Source: Caldilineaceae bacterium (lineage in GTDB: Bacteria; Chloroflexota; Anaerolineae; Caldilineales; Caldilineaceae). Taken from it: DNA of 64,000 bases. The notes under the pieces were generated by a model. That model saw nothing but the letters and a program-made list of their open reading frames with translations, did no database searches and was not told where the DNA came from. A program made the position numbers and the translations under genes. Below, piece after piece: positions 51,741-60,377 of the stretch. The stretch covers positions 1 to 64,000 of the forward strand of contig JADLFO010000326.1 in assembly GCA_020845455.1 (NCBI GenBank). Direction: 5' to 3'. The stretch's first letter is position 1, and each line of letters opens with the position of its first letter.

Positions 51741-53906
51741 GTGAACGAGGTATCGCAGGCGCTGATCGCAAACCTGTTGCTGGTCTATTTCTTCTATGGG
51801 TTGGCCTTCTTTACGCTGGGCGTGGCGCTGGCGCTGGCAAGCCGCCAGGAGTCGGAGTTCCATTTTGTCGAGGCCATTCGTCCGCTGAGCGCGTTTGGCC
51901 TGCTCCATGCGGCGCATGAATGGGTCGAGATGTTTCAGCAGTTCCGGCTGCGCAGCACGGGCGTGACGCCATCGGCGGCGGAGGAATGGCTGCGGCTGGC
52001 GGTGCTGGCGTGGTCGTTTGCCATGTTGGTCTATTTTGCCGTGCTGCTGCTGGCGGGGCCATCGGCGCGGCGTTGGCCTGTGGTCGCGGTGGTCGTCGGC
52101 GCGGCGGCGCTGTGGGCGGGAGCCAGCGCGGCGGTGGGGCGCGTCTATGGGTTTGCTGCGCCGGAGACATTGGCGGCAGCGGATGTCTTGGCGCGCTATC
52201 TGTTGGGGATTCCCGGCGCGCTCTTGGGCTGTTGGGCGCTGATGGTGCAGCAGCGCACGTTTCGCCGCTTTGACATGCCACAGTTTGGCCAGGATCTGGT
52301 TTGGTCGGCGACGGCGCTCTTTCTCTATGGCGCGGTGGGCCAGATCTTCGTGCGCACCTCGCCGATTCCGCCCAGCGGCATCCTCAACAGCGGCCTGTTT
52401 CTGCTCTGGTTTGGCGTCCCGATCCAGCTTTTCCGTGCGTTGACGGCGCTGGTGTTGACCTTTTTTATGCTGCGCGCGCTGCAGGCGTTTGGCGTGGAAA
52501 ATCAACGGCGGCTGGATGCTGCCGTGCAAACGCAACTGGCGGCGCAAGAGCGCGCGCTGACTATCGAACGACAGAGCCTGCAGGAGACGGAACGCCTGAA
52601 CCAGGAGCTGCATGCGCGGGCGCGCGAATTGGCGCTGCTGCTCGACCTGTCCAATCTGCTGGCGGCGCCTGCCGGCTTGTCCAGCCGGCTGGAACAGGCG
52701 TTGCGCCAGGTTGTGCAGAATCTCGGCTTTGCCGATGCGGGCATGGTTCTGTTGGGAACACCAGGGGATGCGGCGCCTGCGGTGGCGGCGCAGACGGGCT
52801 TTGCCACGCAGAATCCGCTTGTACCGGGAGCGCGCTATGCGCCGGCTTGGGAACTGGGGCGGCGTGCCCTGCAATCGGGGCGGGCGCTGTGCCGCCACGC
52901 CGACGGGACGGTGATCGAGATCGACCTGGATGCGGTGTTGGTGGGCAAGGAATGCTGGCAGCATATCATCCCGACCGTGACGATTGCGCTGCCGCTGGCG
53001 GCGCAGCAGGACGCCATCGGCGCGATTGTGTTGGCGCGGGCGAAGGGGGTTACGCAGCCGTTGGGGCTGGCCGACGTGCGTCTGCTCTCTGGGATCGCGC
53101 AACAGATGGGTTTGTCGATCGAAAATGCGCGGCTCTATCAGGACGCTCAGCGGCGCGAGCGGGTGTTGGGTGAACTGCTGTATCAGGTGGTGGGCGCGCA
53201 GGAGGCGGAGCGCCAGCGCATCGCCCGTGACCTGCATGACGCCACCGGCCAATCGTTGAGCGCGATTGGGTTGGGGCTGCGCGGGCTGGAGAATGCATTG
53301 GCGGAGCATGGCCTGCCCCATTCTGTGCAGTTGCGCGCCATCCAGTCGTTTGCCAACGATGCAATGGTGGAGTTGCGCCGTATCATCGAGGACCTGCGCC
53401 CGCCGCAACTGGACGAGTTGGGGCTGGCGCCGGCGCTCCGCTGGTATTTCCGCACGTTCCAGGCGCGCTATCCGGAGATCGCGCTGCGCTTTGAGGTGCA
53501 AGATGAGATGGCCCGGCTATTGCCTGAATATGAGACCTTGCTCTTTCGTATCGTTCAAGAGGCGTTGACCAATATCGCCAAACACGCCGATGCACGCAAC
53601 ATCGAAGTGGGGTTGGATATTGCACCTGAGGAGTTGATGATCTATATCTCGGACGATGGGATCGGGTTCGACGCCGAGGCGGTGATGGGCGGTCGCTCTC
53701 CAGGTTGGGGACTGGTGGGGATCCGGGAACGCACCCAGTTGTTGGGCGGCGAGTTGCAGATCCGGTCGCAGCCAGGGCGTGGCACGGATGTCACCGTGCG
53801 GATGCCGGTGCGGCCCAGCATGGCCCAGCCGGCGTTGACCGGCACACAACCAACGGAGGGGGGAGAGGATGGCAAGCGAGCGGATTCGCCTGCTGCTGGT
53901 GGATGA
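51741..53906 (+). CDS. Membrane sensor histidine kinase (NarX/LiaS type)
   Basis: A 721-residue sensor kinase. About seven hydrophobic helices fill the first 250 residues (ALIANLLLVYFFYGLAFF, then MLVYFAVLLLAGPS and further segments), giving a 7TM-type sensor. A coiled coil at about 255-310 leads into a GAF domain (~310-465). The phosphoacceptor site is AERQRIARDLHDATGQSLSA of the HisKA_3 class. The ATPase has an N-box in QEALTNIAKHADARNIEV, a G1 box DDGIGFDAEAV and a G2 box GWGLVGIRERTQLLGG. It starts at GTG and overlaps the response regulator gene by 38 bp, so the pair forms one two-component system. The signal is not known. Confidence 0.93.
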   Translation: MNEVSQALIANLLLVYFFYGLAFFTLGVALALASRQESEFHFVEAIRPLSAFGLLHAAHEWVEMFQQFRLRSTGVTPSAAEEWLRLAVLAWSFAMLVYFAVLLLAGPSARRWPVVAVVVGAAALWAGASAAVGRVYGFAAPETLAAADVLARYLLGIPGALLGCWALMVQQRTFRRFDMPQFGQDLVWSATALFLYGAVGQIFVRTSPIPPSGILNSGLFLLWFGVPIQLFRALTALVLTFFMLRALQAFGVENQRRLDAAVQTQLAAQERALTIERQSLQETERLNQELHARARELALLLDLSNLLAAPAGLSSRLEQALRQVVQNLGFADAGMVLLGTPGDAAPAVAAQTGFATQNPLVPGARYAPAWELGRRALQSGRALCRHADGTVIEIDLDAVLVGKECWQHIIPTVTIALPLAAQQDAIGAIVLARAKGVTQPLGLADVRLLSGIAQQMGLSIENARLYQDAQRRERVLGELLYQVVGAQEAERQRIARDLHDATGQSLSAIGLGLRGLENALAEHGLPHSVQLRAIQSFANDAMVELRRIIEDLRPPQLDELGLAPALRWYFRTFQARYPEIALRFEVQDEMARLLPEYETLLFRIVQEALTNIAKHADARNIEVGLDIAPEELMIYISDDGIGFDAEAVMGGRSPGWGLVGIRERTQLLGGELQIRSQPGRGTDVTVRMPVRPSMAQPALTGTQPTEGGEDGKRADSPAAGG

Positions 53907-54522
53907 CCATCAGATTGTGCGGGCTGGGCTGCGGATGTTGTTCGCCGCCGAGCCGGATATGGAGATCGTCGCCGAGGTGGGCAGCGGTCTCGAAGCCTTG
54001 GAGGCGGTGGCCGCGGTGCGGCCCGACGTGGTGATCATGGACGTGGCGATGCCGGGCATGAACGGCATCGAAGCGACGCGCAAGATCAAGGAACTGGACC
54101 CCAATGTGACGGTGCTGGCGCTGACGATGCATGAGGATGAGCAATACTTCTTCCAAATGTTGGATGCCGGCGCGTCGGGCTATATCCCAAAACGGGCTGC
54201 GCCGGACGATCTCGTGGCGGCGGTACGGGTGGTGGCGCAGGGCAATGTGTTTTTGCATGCGACCCTGGCGCGCTTCTTAATGCATGATGTGCTGCAGCGC
54301 GGCGGCCCGGAGACCCATGAGGAGGATGCGCTCTCGGCGCGGGAGCGCGAGGTGTTGACCTTGACGGCAGAAGGCATGACCAGCCGCGAGATCGCGCAGC
54401 GGCTGGTCATTAGCCCAAAGACGGTGGATCGGCATCGGGAGAACATCATGGCTAAGCTGAACCTGCACAGCCGAGCCGAACTGGTGCGCTATGCCATTGA
54501 GCGCGGCCTACTCAATGCCTAG
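53869..54522 (+). CDS. NarL/LuxR-family response regulator
   Basis: A 217-residue response regulator. The receiver domain has RLLLVDDHQIVRAGLRMLFA, the phosphorylated Asp in PDVVIMDVAMPGMNGIEATR, Thr in TVLALTMHEDEQYFFQ and Lys in GYIPKRAAPDDLVAAV. The DNA-binding domain has DALSAREREVLTLTAEGMTS and REIAQRLVISPKTVDRHREN, the LuxR-type HTH. The partner is the overlapping upstream kinase. Regulators of this class (NarL, DevR/DosR, LiaR) bind inverted repeats. A candidate array of GGG-N7-CCC repeats lies upstream of the nearby redox operon, but the link is only an inference. The gene is convergent with the 54540-54929 gene, 17 bp away. Confidence 0.94.
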   Translation: MASERIRLLLVDDHQIVRAGLRMLFAAEPDMEIVAEVGSGLEALEAVAAVRPDVVIMDVAMPGMNGIEATRKIKELDPNVTVLALTMHEDEQYFFQMLDAGASGYIPKRAAPDDLVAAVRVVAQGNVFLHATLARFLMHDVLQRGGPETHEEDALSAREREVLTLTAEGMTSREIAQRLVISPKTVDRHRENIMAKLNLHSRAELVRYAIERGLLNA

Positions 54523-54539
54523 GCCGGTTATCTGCTGGG

Positions 54540-54929
54540 TCAGTCGCCCGCCAGGGTGGCGGCGGTATGGCCGGTCGCAAAGATCGAGCAGCAGCGGCAG
54601 CCGCCGGTGAGCCGGCCATCGCAGCGCAGGCGGGCCAGCCAGCAGGGGAGTTCGGGCTGGAGATAGGCGGGGCACTTGTCACGCACTTGCTCGGGGCAAG
54701 CCCGATAGACCCAACAGGGTTCGCCGATGATGCGGCTGTGGGCGTCAATGGCGCGCGCGGCGGGGGTATCTGTGGGGGAAGTGGCGATCACCGGCGCTGC
54801 GCCGCGCCATTTCACGTCCAGCCGGTAGAGCCACCAGGCCACGCCTGCGGTGATGAGAAACGGCACGCCGAAGCGCAGCAACGCAATTCCGATCAGGACA
54901 AGGAGTTCGACGAACTGTGGGCTGGGCAT
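54540..54929 (-). CDS. Small membrane protein with 8-Cys domain
   Basis: A protein of about 129 residues. The N-terminal transmembrane helix is VELLVLIGIALLRFGVPFLI, and a short linker follows. The C-terminal ~50 residues contain eight cysteines with the pattern CW-x4-CP-x6-CPAY...PCW-x5-C...C-x-CC. This resembles the two-CW type of Cys-rich, metal- or cluster-binding domains, although I recall that family only loosely. The gene lies 58 bp downstream of the NrfD-like gene and reads the same way. Its transmembrane segment resembles that of the 42-residue protein at the head of the same cluster (shared R-F-G-x-P). It may be an accessory subunit or redox sensor of the complex. The ATG at 54929 is preferred over 54944. 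Confidence 0.6.
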   Translation of the reverse strand: MPSPQFVELLVLIGIALLRFGVPFLITAGVAWWLYRLDVKWRGAAPVIATSPTDTPAARAIDAHSRIIGEPCWVYRACPEQVRDKCPAYLQPELPCWLARLRCDGRLTGGCRCCSIFATGHTAATLAGD

Positions 54930-54987
54930 AGGTGAGACCTCCACGCGTACAGCGCGTTGCGGGCGGCAGTCGGCGAATGAACCGGGC

Positions 54988-56139
54988 TTAGTGCTGCTCG
55001 AACTTCACCAGATAGCGCATGGCGAGATACCAGACCAAGGCCACGCCCGACAAGATGCCGATGGTCGAAAGCCATTCAAGCAGGTGCGGTGAGTAGATGG
55101 CGGATTGGTTCCACGGGGGTGTTTGGCCGGTGAGCGTGGCGTTGAATCGATTCATGCCGACACCCAGGATGACCAAGAGCGGCGCCACCCACTGGACAAC
55201 GCTTTGGCGGCGCAGTTGGGGGATGAGCAGCAGGAAGAGCGGAATGAGCACGCCGACGATCACTTCGAGCCACCAGGCCGAAGTGACGTCGCTTGCTGCG
55301 AACAAGAGCGGGAGTTTGCCTTCCCACCAGAGCAGCCCCAGCTTGACCAGGAGATAGACGACGGCTGCGCCCCCCACGCCGACGCTGAGTCCAGTACAGA
55401 CGCCCAAGTCCTCGTCCTTGTTATGGATCCTGACGGTGATGCGGTAGACGACGATGGCGACGCTGAGACCGGCCATGACCGACGATGTGAAGAAAAGCAC
55501 CGGCATGAAGGGGGAATACCACAATGCATTCAACCGGTGAGGCATATTGACATAAAGCGTGCCCAGGGTGGATTGATGCAAGGTAGAGAGGGTCACGCCG
55601 ATGATGCACACGACCGGCATGATGGCGAGCGGGATGCGGCGCAGCCGCTGCCAACCCAGCCGGTCGAGGAGATCGGGGCTGACCTCGATGACCAGAACGG
55701 TTGCATAGAGCAGCACACACCAACAGATTTCAAACAGCGGCGAGTGCAGGTTCCAGTATAGGAGGAAGTTGTAGAAGCGGTCGGGACGGCCCAAGTCGAG
55801 TAGGAGCAGCATGAGCACAGCCACATAGCCCAGGAAGCCGGCAAACAGCGCAGGGCGAACCGCCGCTTCGAAGCGATGGAGATGTAGAATGTGACCGACG
55901 AAGGCCATAGTGAACCCGGCCCCTGAAAAGGCGATCAAAGCGAAGTCGAAACCGATCCAGACGCCCCAGGGGACGCTGTCGGTAAGCGAGGTCGTCATAC
56001 CCATCCCGGTCAGCAGACGGGTTACGCCTGCTACTACGCCGATCACCGTCAAGCCGGCAAGGATGCCCAGGACGGGAAAGGCGGTGGGGGGTGCAGATAG
56101 CTGCCAGGTCGGGCGGCGGTAGGTTACGGTGGTTGCCAT
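54988..56139 (-). CDS. NrfD/PsrC-family quinone-binding membrane subunit
   Basis: An integral membrane protein of about 383 residues with roughly nine helices. The N-terminal region has DSVPWGVWIGFDFALIAFSG and AGFTMAFVGHILHLHRFEAA, typical of the NrfD/ActC/PsrC/HybB group (W-G-x-W-I, G-G). Further features are DLGRPDRFYNFLLYWNLHSP and KLGLLWWEGKLPLLFAA. These subunits exchange electrons between quinol and an iron-sulfur partner at the outer face of the membrane. It is downstream of the ferredoxin-like and cytochrome genes in the same operon. The start at 56139 follows GGGAGCG and avoids the overlap created by the longer frame from 56217. Confidence 0.88.
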   Translation of the reverse strand: MATTVTYRRPTWQLSAPPTAFPVLGILAGLTVIGVVAGVTRLLTGMGMTTSLTDSVPWGVWIGFDFALIAFSGAGFTMAFVGHILHLHRFEAAVRPALFAGFLGYVAVLMLLLLDLGRPDRFYNFLLYWNLHSPLFEICWCVLLYATVLVIEVSPDLLDRLGWQRLRRIPLAIMPVVCIIGVTLSTLHQSTLGTLYVNMPHRLNALWYSPFMPVLFFTSSVMAGLSVAIVVYRITVRIHNKDEDLGVCTGLSVGVGGAAVVYLLVKLGLLWWEGKLPLLFAASDVTSAWWLEVIVGVLIPLFLLLIPQLRRQSVVQWVAPLLVILGVGMNRFNATLTGQTPPWNQSAIYSPHLLEWLSTIGILSGVALVWYLAMRYLVKFEQH

Positions 56140-56167
56140 GGTTCGCTCCCAAGCGCGAGGTTTCAGG

Positions 56168-57082
56168 TTAAGCGTCGTGGCGGCCAGAAGCGTGCGCGGA
56201 GGCCGCAGCCAGTTCATGATGCCGCCGCGTGATCAGATGCAGCGAGGTCGCCAACGCGGCCATGCCTAAGGCGATGATAGGCGTGCTCTGCATGATGGAT
56301 TCGCCGTGTTCGGTAACGGGTCGGCCGTCGAGCACGGGAAAGCCAAGCTGGACAAAGGGGACAGCGGACAGATACAGATTGGATGTGCCGCCAGCTTCGA
56401 ATTCGCCATAGACATGGTCGACATAGCGACCTGGGTTCGTCTGTATCTGAGCGTGCGCCTGCGCCAGGAGGGCGGACCGTTTGCCAAAGCGCAGCGCGCC
56501 ATTGGGGCATGCTCCCACACAGGCCGGTGATTCACCGATGGCGATTCGTGTGGCACACATATCACATTTGTGGATCAGCCCGAGCGCGTTGTTCCACTCA
56601 TAGGTGGGCACGCCAAAGGGGCACGCGTATTGGCAGTAGCGGCAGCCGATGCACTTGGCGGAATCATAGACGACCGGGCCATTGGCTTGCTTGCGCAGCG
56701 CGCCAACGGTACAGGCGGATGCACAGGCAGGATGGAGGCAATGCATGCACTGGCGCTTGATCGCGATGTCGGCGAGCGAGCCATCGTGCAGGGTGATGGT
56801 CTTTCGCTCGAGGGCGCAGTAGGCGTCGCTTGAGAGGCGATCTGCGGCGACCGTGGGCTGGTTGCGGTTGTTGGCCTTTTTGCAGGCCAGCACACAGGAT
56901 TCACAGCCGGTGCAGCGGGTCAAGTCAATGAGTACGCCGTACGGTTCAATGGCGTCCGTGGTATCTGTGAGGCCGGTATTGGCCTGGACGGGGGTGAGTT
57001 GGCTGCTGACGGCGACCAAGCTCAAGGCTCCGGCTCCAAGCCCCTTGAGGAACGTCCGGCGCGAGGTGTTTGGCGAGGTCAT
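56168..57082 (-). CDS. Tat-exported 4x[4Fe-4S] electron-transfer protein
   Basis: A protein of about 304 residues with a Tat signal (TSRRTFLKGLGAGALSLVAV). Four Cys clusters follow: CTGCESCVLACKKANN, CMHCLHPACASACTVGAL, CIGCRYCQYACPFGVPTYEW and CDMCATRIAIGESPACVGAC, giving four predicted [4Fe-4S] centres as in DmsB/NrfC/HybA proteins. A C-terminal transmembrane helix (IIALGMAALATSLHLI) anchors it on the outer face. It should pass electrons between the NrfD-like quinone subunit (next gene) and the multiheme cytochrome (previous gene). The start at 57082 puts the Arg pair near the N-terminus and lies 2 bp after the cytochrome stop. Confidence 0.92.
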   Translation of the reverse strand: MTSPNTSRRTFLKGLGAGALSLVAVSSQLTPVQANTGLTDTTDAIEPYGVLIDLTRCTGCESCVLACKKANNRNQPTVAADRLSSDAYCALERKTITLHDGSLADIAIKRQCMHCLHPACASACTVGALRKQANGPVVYDSAKCIGCRYCQYACPFGVPTYEWNNALGLIHKCDMCATRIAIGESPACVGACPNGALRFGKRSALLAQAHAQIQTNPGRYVDHVYGEFEAGGTSNLYLSAVPFVQLGFPVLDGRPVTEHGESIMQSTPIIALGMAALATSLHLITRRHHELAAASAHASGRHDA

Positions 57083-57084
57083 GG

Positions 57085-57927
57085 CTACTTTCTCCCCCAA
57101 TGATAGCTGCCGGCGACCAGCATGAAGACGATGCCGAGGATGCCGCCGATGCCAAGGCCGAAGCCGAGGTTGGCGGCGGAGAGCGTGGCAAAGTTGCGCG
57201 CGTCGCGACGGGTGTTCACGTTTTCAGAGGCCATCGTCTGTTCTGCAATAGGCTTGGTCGAGGCTGTCTCGGTGATGGCGACGGTCTCGCGGTGACAGTC
57301 GAGACAGTTTTGCCCAGAGACTGTGACAAAGTCGTGGCTGGGCGCAGCGGTGACTCCCATGGCGGGGTCCTGGCCGGCGACCATTTGCATGTGCGGTGTG
57401 TCGGCCAAGTGACAAGAGGTGCAGGTGACATCGCCCTGCCAATGGGCCGTGTGAAAAGGATCGTCCAGGGACTCGCGGTGACAGCTCTGGCACAGGGTTT
57501 CGTCGGTGAGACGGAGCTGCTGCGAGTGGGGTTTATGGCAGCTAATGCACTGCACACCCTCGCTGGCGTGATGGCTGTCGTCCCACTGGGCAAAGGTGTC
57601 GGCGTGGCAGTCTTGGCATGACGACGAGTCAACGCTGAGCGACATCGGCCCTTCGGCGGGATGACCTTTGACATACTCGCCGTGGCAGTCGACACAGGAT
57701 GCGCCGCCGGTTTCGCCGGCACTTTCCGGCGCAACAGTGCCGTGCGGGGAGATCTCCCAGGCTTCGCTCTCTTCCTGATGGCACGAGACGCAGGTTTCAG
57801 CGTCGTCGAGGGCGGGGGATTGGGCCAGGAGAGAGGATGGGGTCCAAGCGGAGAGACAGGCGGCCATCAAGCCGGCTGCCGCGATGCGGGCGACCCACAG
57901 GGTGAAATGGAACCGATTATAGTCCAT
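57085..57927 (-). CDS. Membrane-anchored heptaheme cytochrome c
   Basis: A 280-residue exported cytochrome with an N-terminal hydrophobic segment (IAAAGLMAACLSAWTPSSLL). Seven CXXCH heme sites occur in order: CVSCH, CVDCH, CQDCH, CISCH, CQSCH, CTSCH and CLDCH. Additional His residues suit bis-His ligation. A transmembrane helix near the end (GFGLGIGGILGIVFMLVAGS) anchors it. The arrangement of multiheme c, FeS protein and NrfD matches the electron-transfer modules of Nrf-, Qrc- and ActABC-type complexes. No catalytic molybdopterin subunit or NrfA is encoded next to it, so the final electron acceptor or donor is not evident. Confidence 0.92.
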   Translation of the reverse strand: MDYNRFHFTLWVARIAAAGLMAACLSAWTPSSLLAQSPALDDAETCVSCHQEESEAWEISPHGTVAPESAGETGGASCVDCHGEYVKGHPAEGPMSLSVDSSSCQDCHADTFAQWDDSHHASEGVQCISCHKPHSQQLRLTDETLCQSCHRESLDDPFHTAHWQGDVTCTSCHLADTPHMQMVAGQDPAMGVTAAPSHDFVTVSGQNCLDCHRETVAITETASTKPIAEQTMASENVNTRRDARNFATLSAANLGFGLGIGGILGIVFMLVAGSYHWGRK

Positions 57928-57972
57928 GAGAAAGCCTCCAGAGTGATGTGGACAGCCAGGGAGGGATGTCCC

Positions 57973-58101
57973 TTACGCCTCGGGGTTGATGAGGCGCAGC
58001 ACTCGGCAGCAGGTCCAGGTAAGGGCTATAGGAATGCCGAAGCGGACAACGCCAATGGCGACAAGCATGCCGGCCACAAGTACGAGTTCATTGAGAGACA
58101 T
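57973..58101 (-). CDS. 42-residue membrane microprotein
   Basis: A short gene of 42 codons plus stop, heading the redox operon 45 bp before the cytochrome gene. A good Shine-Dalgarno (GAGGGGG) lies about 6 nt before the ATG. The product begins MSLNELVLVAGMLVAIGVVR and continues FGIPIALTWTCCRVLRLINP, i.e. one transmembrane helix and a tail with a Cys pair. The segment resembles the helix of the 8-Cys protein at the other end of the operon (FVELLVLIGIALLRFGVPFL). It is probably a small structural subunit of the NrfD-type complex or a relic half of that protein. Confidence 0.65.
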   Translation of the reverse strand: MSLNELVLVAGMLVAIGVVRFGIPIALTWTCCRVLRLINPEA

Positions 58102-58456
58102 GGTATCCCCCTCATGGTGGAGAACGTGTCGACATCAAGACCTGATATGACCATAGCACGGCGGCTATGCGCGGGCATCGGGGGGGCAGCCCAAGTTATT
58201 CCCATTTTGGAGTTTGGGCAGTGGGGAAATGCATATGGGTCGATATCCCAAGAGGAGGGTGAATCTCCCCAATGCGCGCCCGGCAGTTTGGGTGAAACCC
58301 CCAACCGGATGGGGAAATCTCCCATTGACAAAGCGCCGATGGGGTGGTCATGCCGGCGGTTTACCCCTGAAGCCATTGTGATGTTACTCTTATGTATGCA
58401 ATGATCGTGTGTGTGCGATTGTGGTTGCAGCAACACCCATCAGAAGGATTGCAGAG
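58102..58456. other. Divergent regulatory region, 355 bp
   Basis: This spacer between the redox operon and the Gfo/Idh gene has no reading frame of note. Its centre carries four GGG-N7-CCC inverted repeats (58236-58325). A TTGACA (58325-58330) abuts the last repeat, but no good -10 lies at the proper distance. Half-sites GGGGAAAT (58223-58230) and GATGGGG (58339-58344) flank the array. Confidence 0.6.
58236..58325. promoter_or_regulatory. Array of four GGG-N7-CCC operators
   Basis: Four inverted repeats share the same geometry: TGGG-TCGATAT-CCCA (58236-58250), GGG-TGAATCT-CCC (58257-58269), TTGGG-TGAAACC-CCCAA (58288-58304) and ATGGG-GAAATCT-CCCAT (58309-58325). The GGG blocks are 20, 33 and 21 bp apart, close to whole helical turns, so all would face one side of the DNA. 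The last repeat overlaps a TTGACA. It lies between the redox operon and the Gfo/Idh gene and could control either or both. Confidence 0.6.
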
Positions 58457-59806
58457 ATGACTCAGACTGGGTGGAAGCGCCGCTATGCCGTGGTCGGCAC
58501 GGGCGGACGCGCCAAAATGTATGTGGATGCGATTGCCGGCGCCTATGCGGCGGAGAATGAATTGGCGGCGCTGTGTGATCTCAGCCCGACGCGCATGGCC
58601 TGGTATAACGCGCAACTGCGTGATGAGCATAGCTTGGAGCCGCTGCCGACTTTCCACCCGGATGAATTCGATAGGATGGTGGAGACGACCCGACCCGATG
58701 TGGTGATTGTCACGTCGATGGATTCGACGCATCATCAGTACATCATCCGTGCGATGGAATTGGGCTGCGATGTGATCAGCGAGAAGCCGATGACGATCGA
58801 CGATGCGAAGGCCAGGGCGATCTTTGCGGCGATCGAGCGCACGGGCCGTTCGCTGCGCGTGACCTTTAACTACCGCTATGCGCCGTTGAGCACCAAGGTG
58901 CGCGAACTGCTGATGCAGGGCGTGGTCGGACGTCCGCTGCATGTCAATTTCCAGTGGGTGTTGGATACCTATCACGGTGCGGACTACTTCCGCCGCTGGC
59001 ATCGCGAGAAGGACAAGTCGGGCGGGCTGTTGGTACACAAGGCGACGCACCACTTTGACCTGATCAACTGGTGGTTACAGTCGTACCCGGCGGAGGTCTT
59101 TGCCATGGGCGACCTGCTCTTCTACGGCGAGGAGAACGCGGCGCGGCGCGGCGAGCACTACAGCTATGCGCGCTATACCGGCCAGCCTGAGGCCGTCAAC
59201 GACCCCTTTGCGCTCTTCTTGGATCGGCATCCAGTGCTGCGCGCTCTTTACTTGGAGGCGGAGGCGGACAGCGGCTATGTACGCGACCGCAATGTCTTTG
59301 GCAGCCATGTGACGGTAGAAGACACGATGAGCGTCACGGCGCGCTATCGCAACCAAACAGTGCTCACTTACTCGTTGGTCGCCTACAGCCCATGGGAGGG
59401 CTATCGCGTCGCCATCACGGGCGACAAGGGGCGGCTGGAGATCGAACTGGTGGAGCAGGTCGGCAAACAGTTTGTGGCCGGGCAAGAAGAGAGTTTGCGC
59501 CGCGACGAGGAGGCCGAGGCTGAGTTTGGCGGCAAGCATATCCGCGTCTTTCCGCTGTTTGGCAAGCCGTATACGGTCGAGATCCCGGAGGGAAAGGGCG
59601 GGCATGGCGGCGGCGATGCGGTGATGCTGGAGCAGATCTTTAGCTCTGATCCGCCGGCAGACCCGTTTGCGCGTGCGGCCTCGCATATCGACGGGGCGGC
59701 GTCGATCTTGATGGGCATCGCCGCCAACCACGCCATGGCGACGGGAAAGCTGGTGTGCGTGGACGATCTGCTGCCTCTGCCCGATGGGCCTGCGGTACAC
59801 GCATAG
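58457..59806 (+). CDS. Gfo/Idh/MocA family oxidoreductase
   Basis: A 449-residue NAD-dependent oxidoreductase. The Rossmann region is [20 protein letters not shown], and the catalytic segment is [20 protein letters not shown] (EKP motif). The C-terminal domain has [19 protein letters not shown] and [20 protein letters not shown], with Lys and paired His as in other members that act on sugars, inositols or their derivatives. It is longer than the EPS-cluster paralog (354 residues) and belongs to a different subgroup. GAAGGA precedes the ATG at 58457. It starts a plus-strand operon whose later genes encode a phosphatase, phosphodiesterases and a sugar isomerase. Confidence 0.9.
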   Translation: MTQTGWKRRYAVVGTGGRAKMYVDAIAGAYAAENELAALCDLSPTRMAWYNAQLRDEHSLEPLPTFHPDEFDRMVETTRPDVVIVTSMDSTHHQYIIRAMELGCDVISEKPMTIDDAKARAIFAAIERTGRSLRVTFNYRYAPLSTKVRELLMQGVVGRPLHVNFQWVLDTYHGADYFRRWHREKDKSGGLLVHKATHHFDLINWWLQSYPAEVFAMGDLLFYGEENAARRGEHYSYARYTGQPEAVNDPFALFLDRHPVLRALYLEAEADSGYVRDRNVFGSHVTVEDTMSVTARYRNQTVLTYSLVAYSPWEGYRVAITGDKGRLEIELVEQVGKQFVAGQEESLRRDEEAEAEFGGKHIRVFPLFGKPYTVEIPEGKGGHGGGDAVMLEQIFSSDPPADPFARAASHIDGAASILMGIAANHAMATGKLVCVDDLLPLPDGPAVHA

Positions 59807-59817
59807 AACGCAGCGTC

Positions 59818-60375
59818 ATGGAACAGTCAGGTCATCAACCAGGGCCGCTATTGGCTATTTGTCTGGACAGCGGCGACACCTTGGTGGACGAAGGTACAGA
59901 GATCAAGAACGCGGCGGGGGAGACGCAGATAGCCGACCTGATCCCCGGCGCGGCGGAGTTGGTGCGGGCGCTGCATGCGGCGGGCTATGCGCTGGCGCTG
60001 GTGGCGGATGGGCCGCGCGCCACGTTTACCAATGTGTTGGGCCATTTTGGACTGTTCGACCTGTTCAGCGTCCACGCTATCTCGGGTGAGGTCGGGGTGG
60101 AGAAACCACACCCGGCGATGTTTCGCTATGCGCTGGACGCTCTGGGGATCGCGCCCGCAGACTATGGGCGCACGATCATGGTGGGGAACAATCTGGAGCG
60201 CGACGTGGCGGGGGCTAATGCGTTGGGGATGGTGAGCGTCTGGATCGACTGGGCGCCGCGGCGCAGCAAGACGCCTGCCAACGCACTGGAGCGGCCCGAC
60301 TATCGGATCAAAACGCCGTTGGAACTGCTGTCGCTTATCTCATTGATTGAGCCGCGCGACCATGAACCGAGTTGA
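59818..60375 (+). CDS. HAD-superfamily phosphatase
   Basis: A 185-residue HAD hydrolase. Motif I reads AICLDSGDTLVDEGTE, the hDxGDT variant seen in some HAD phosphatases. Motif II is ALALVADGPRATFTNVL, motif III has the Lys in GEVGVEKPHPAMFRYAL, and motif IV reads RTIMVGNNLERDVAGANALG, where Asn-Asn replaces the common D-x3-D first Asp. It would dephosphorylate a small sugar phosphate. The ATG at 59818 is preferred because the earlier in-frame ATG lies within the Gfo/Idh gene. The next gene starts 3 bp after its stop. Confidence 0.85.
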   Translation: MEQSGHQPGPLLAICLDSGDTLVDEGTEIKNAAGETQIADLIPGAAELVRALHAAGYALALVADGPRATFTNVLGHFGLFDLFSVHAISGEVGVEKPHPAMFRYALDALGIAPADYGRTIMVGNNLERDVAGANALGMVSVWIDWAPRRSKTPANALERPDYRIKTPLELLSLISLIEPRDHEPS

Positions 60376-60377
60376 AC

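Noticed and set aside
58236-58325. Canonical DosR/DevR boxes upstream of the redox operon.
   Set aside because: The known box has eight bases between GGG and CCC with an ACTWWAGT centre; here there are seven and the centres differ. Only a looser relation to NarL-type sites is kept as a hypothesis.
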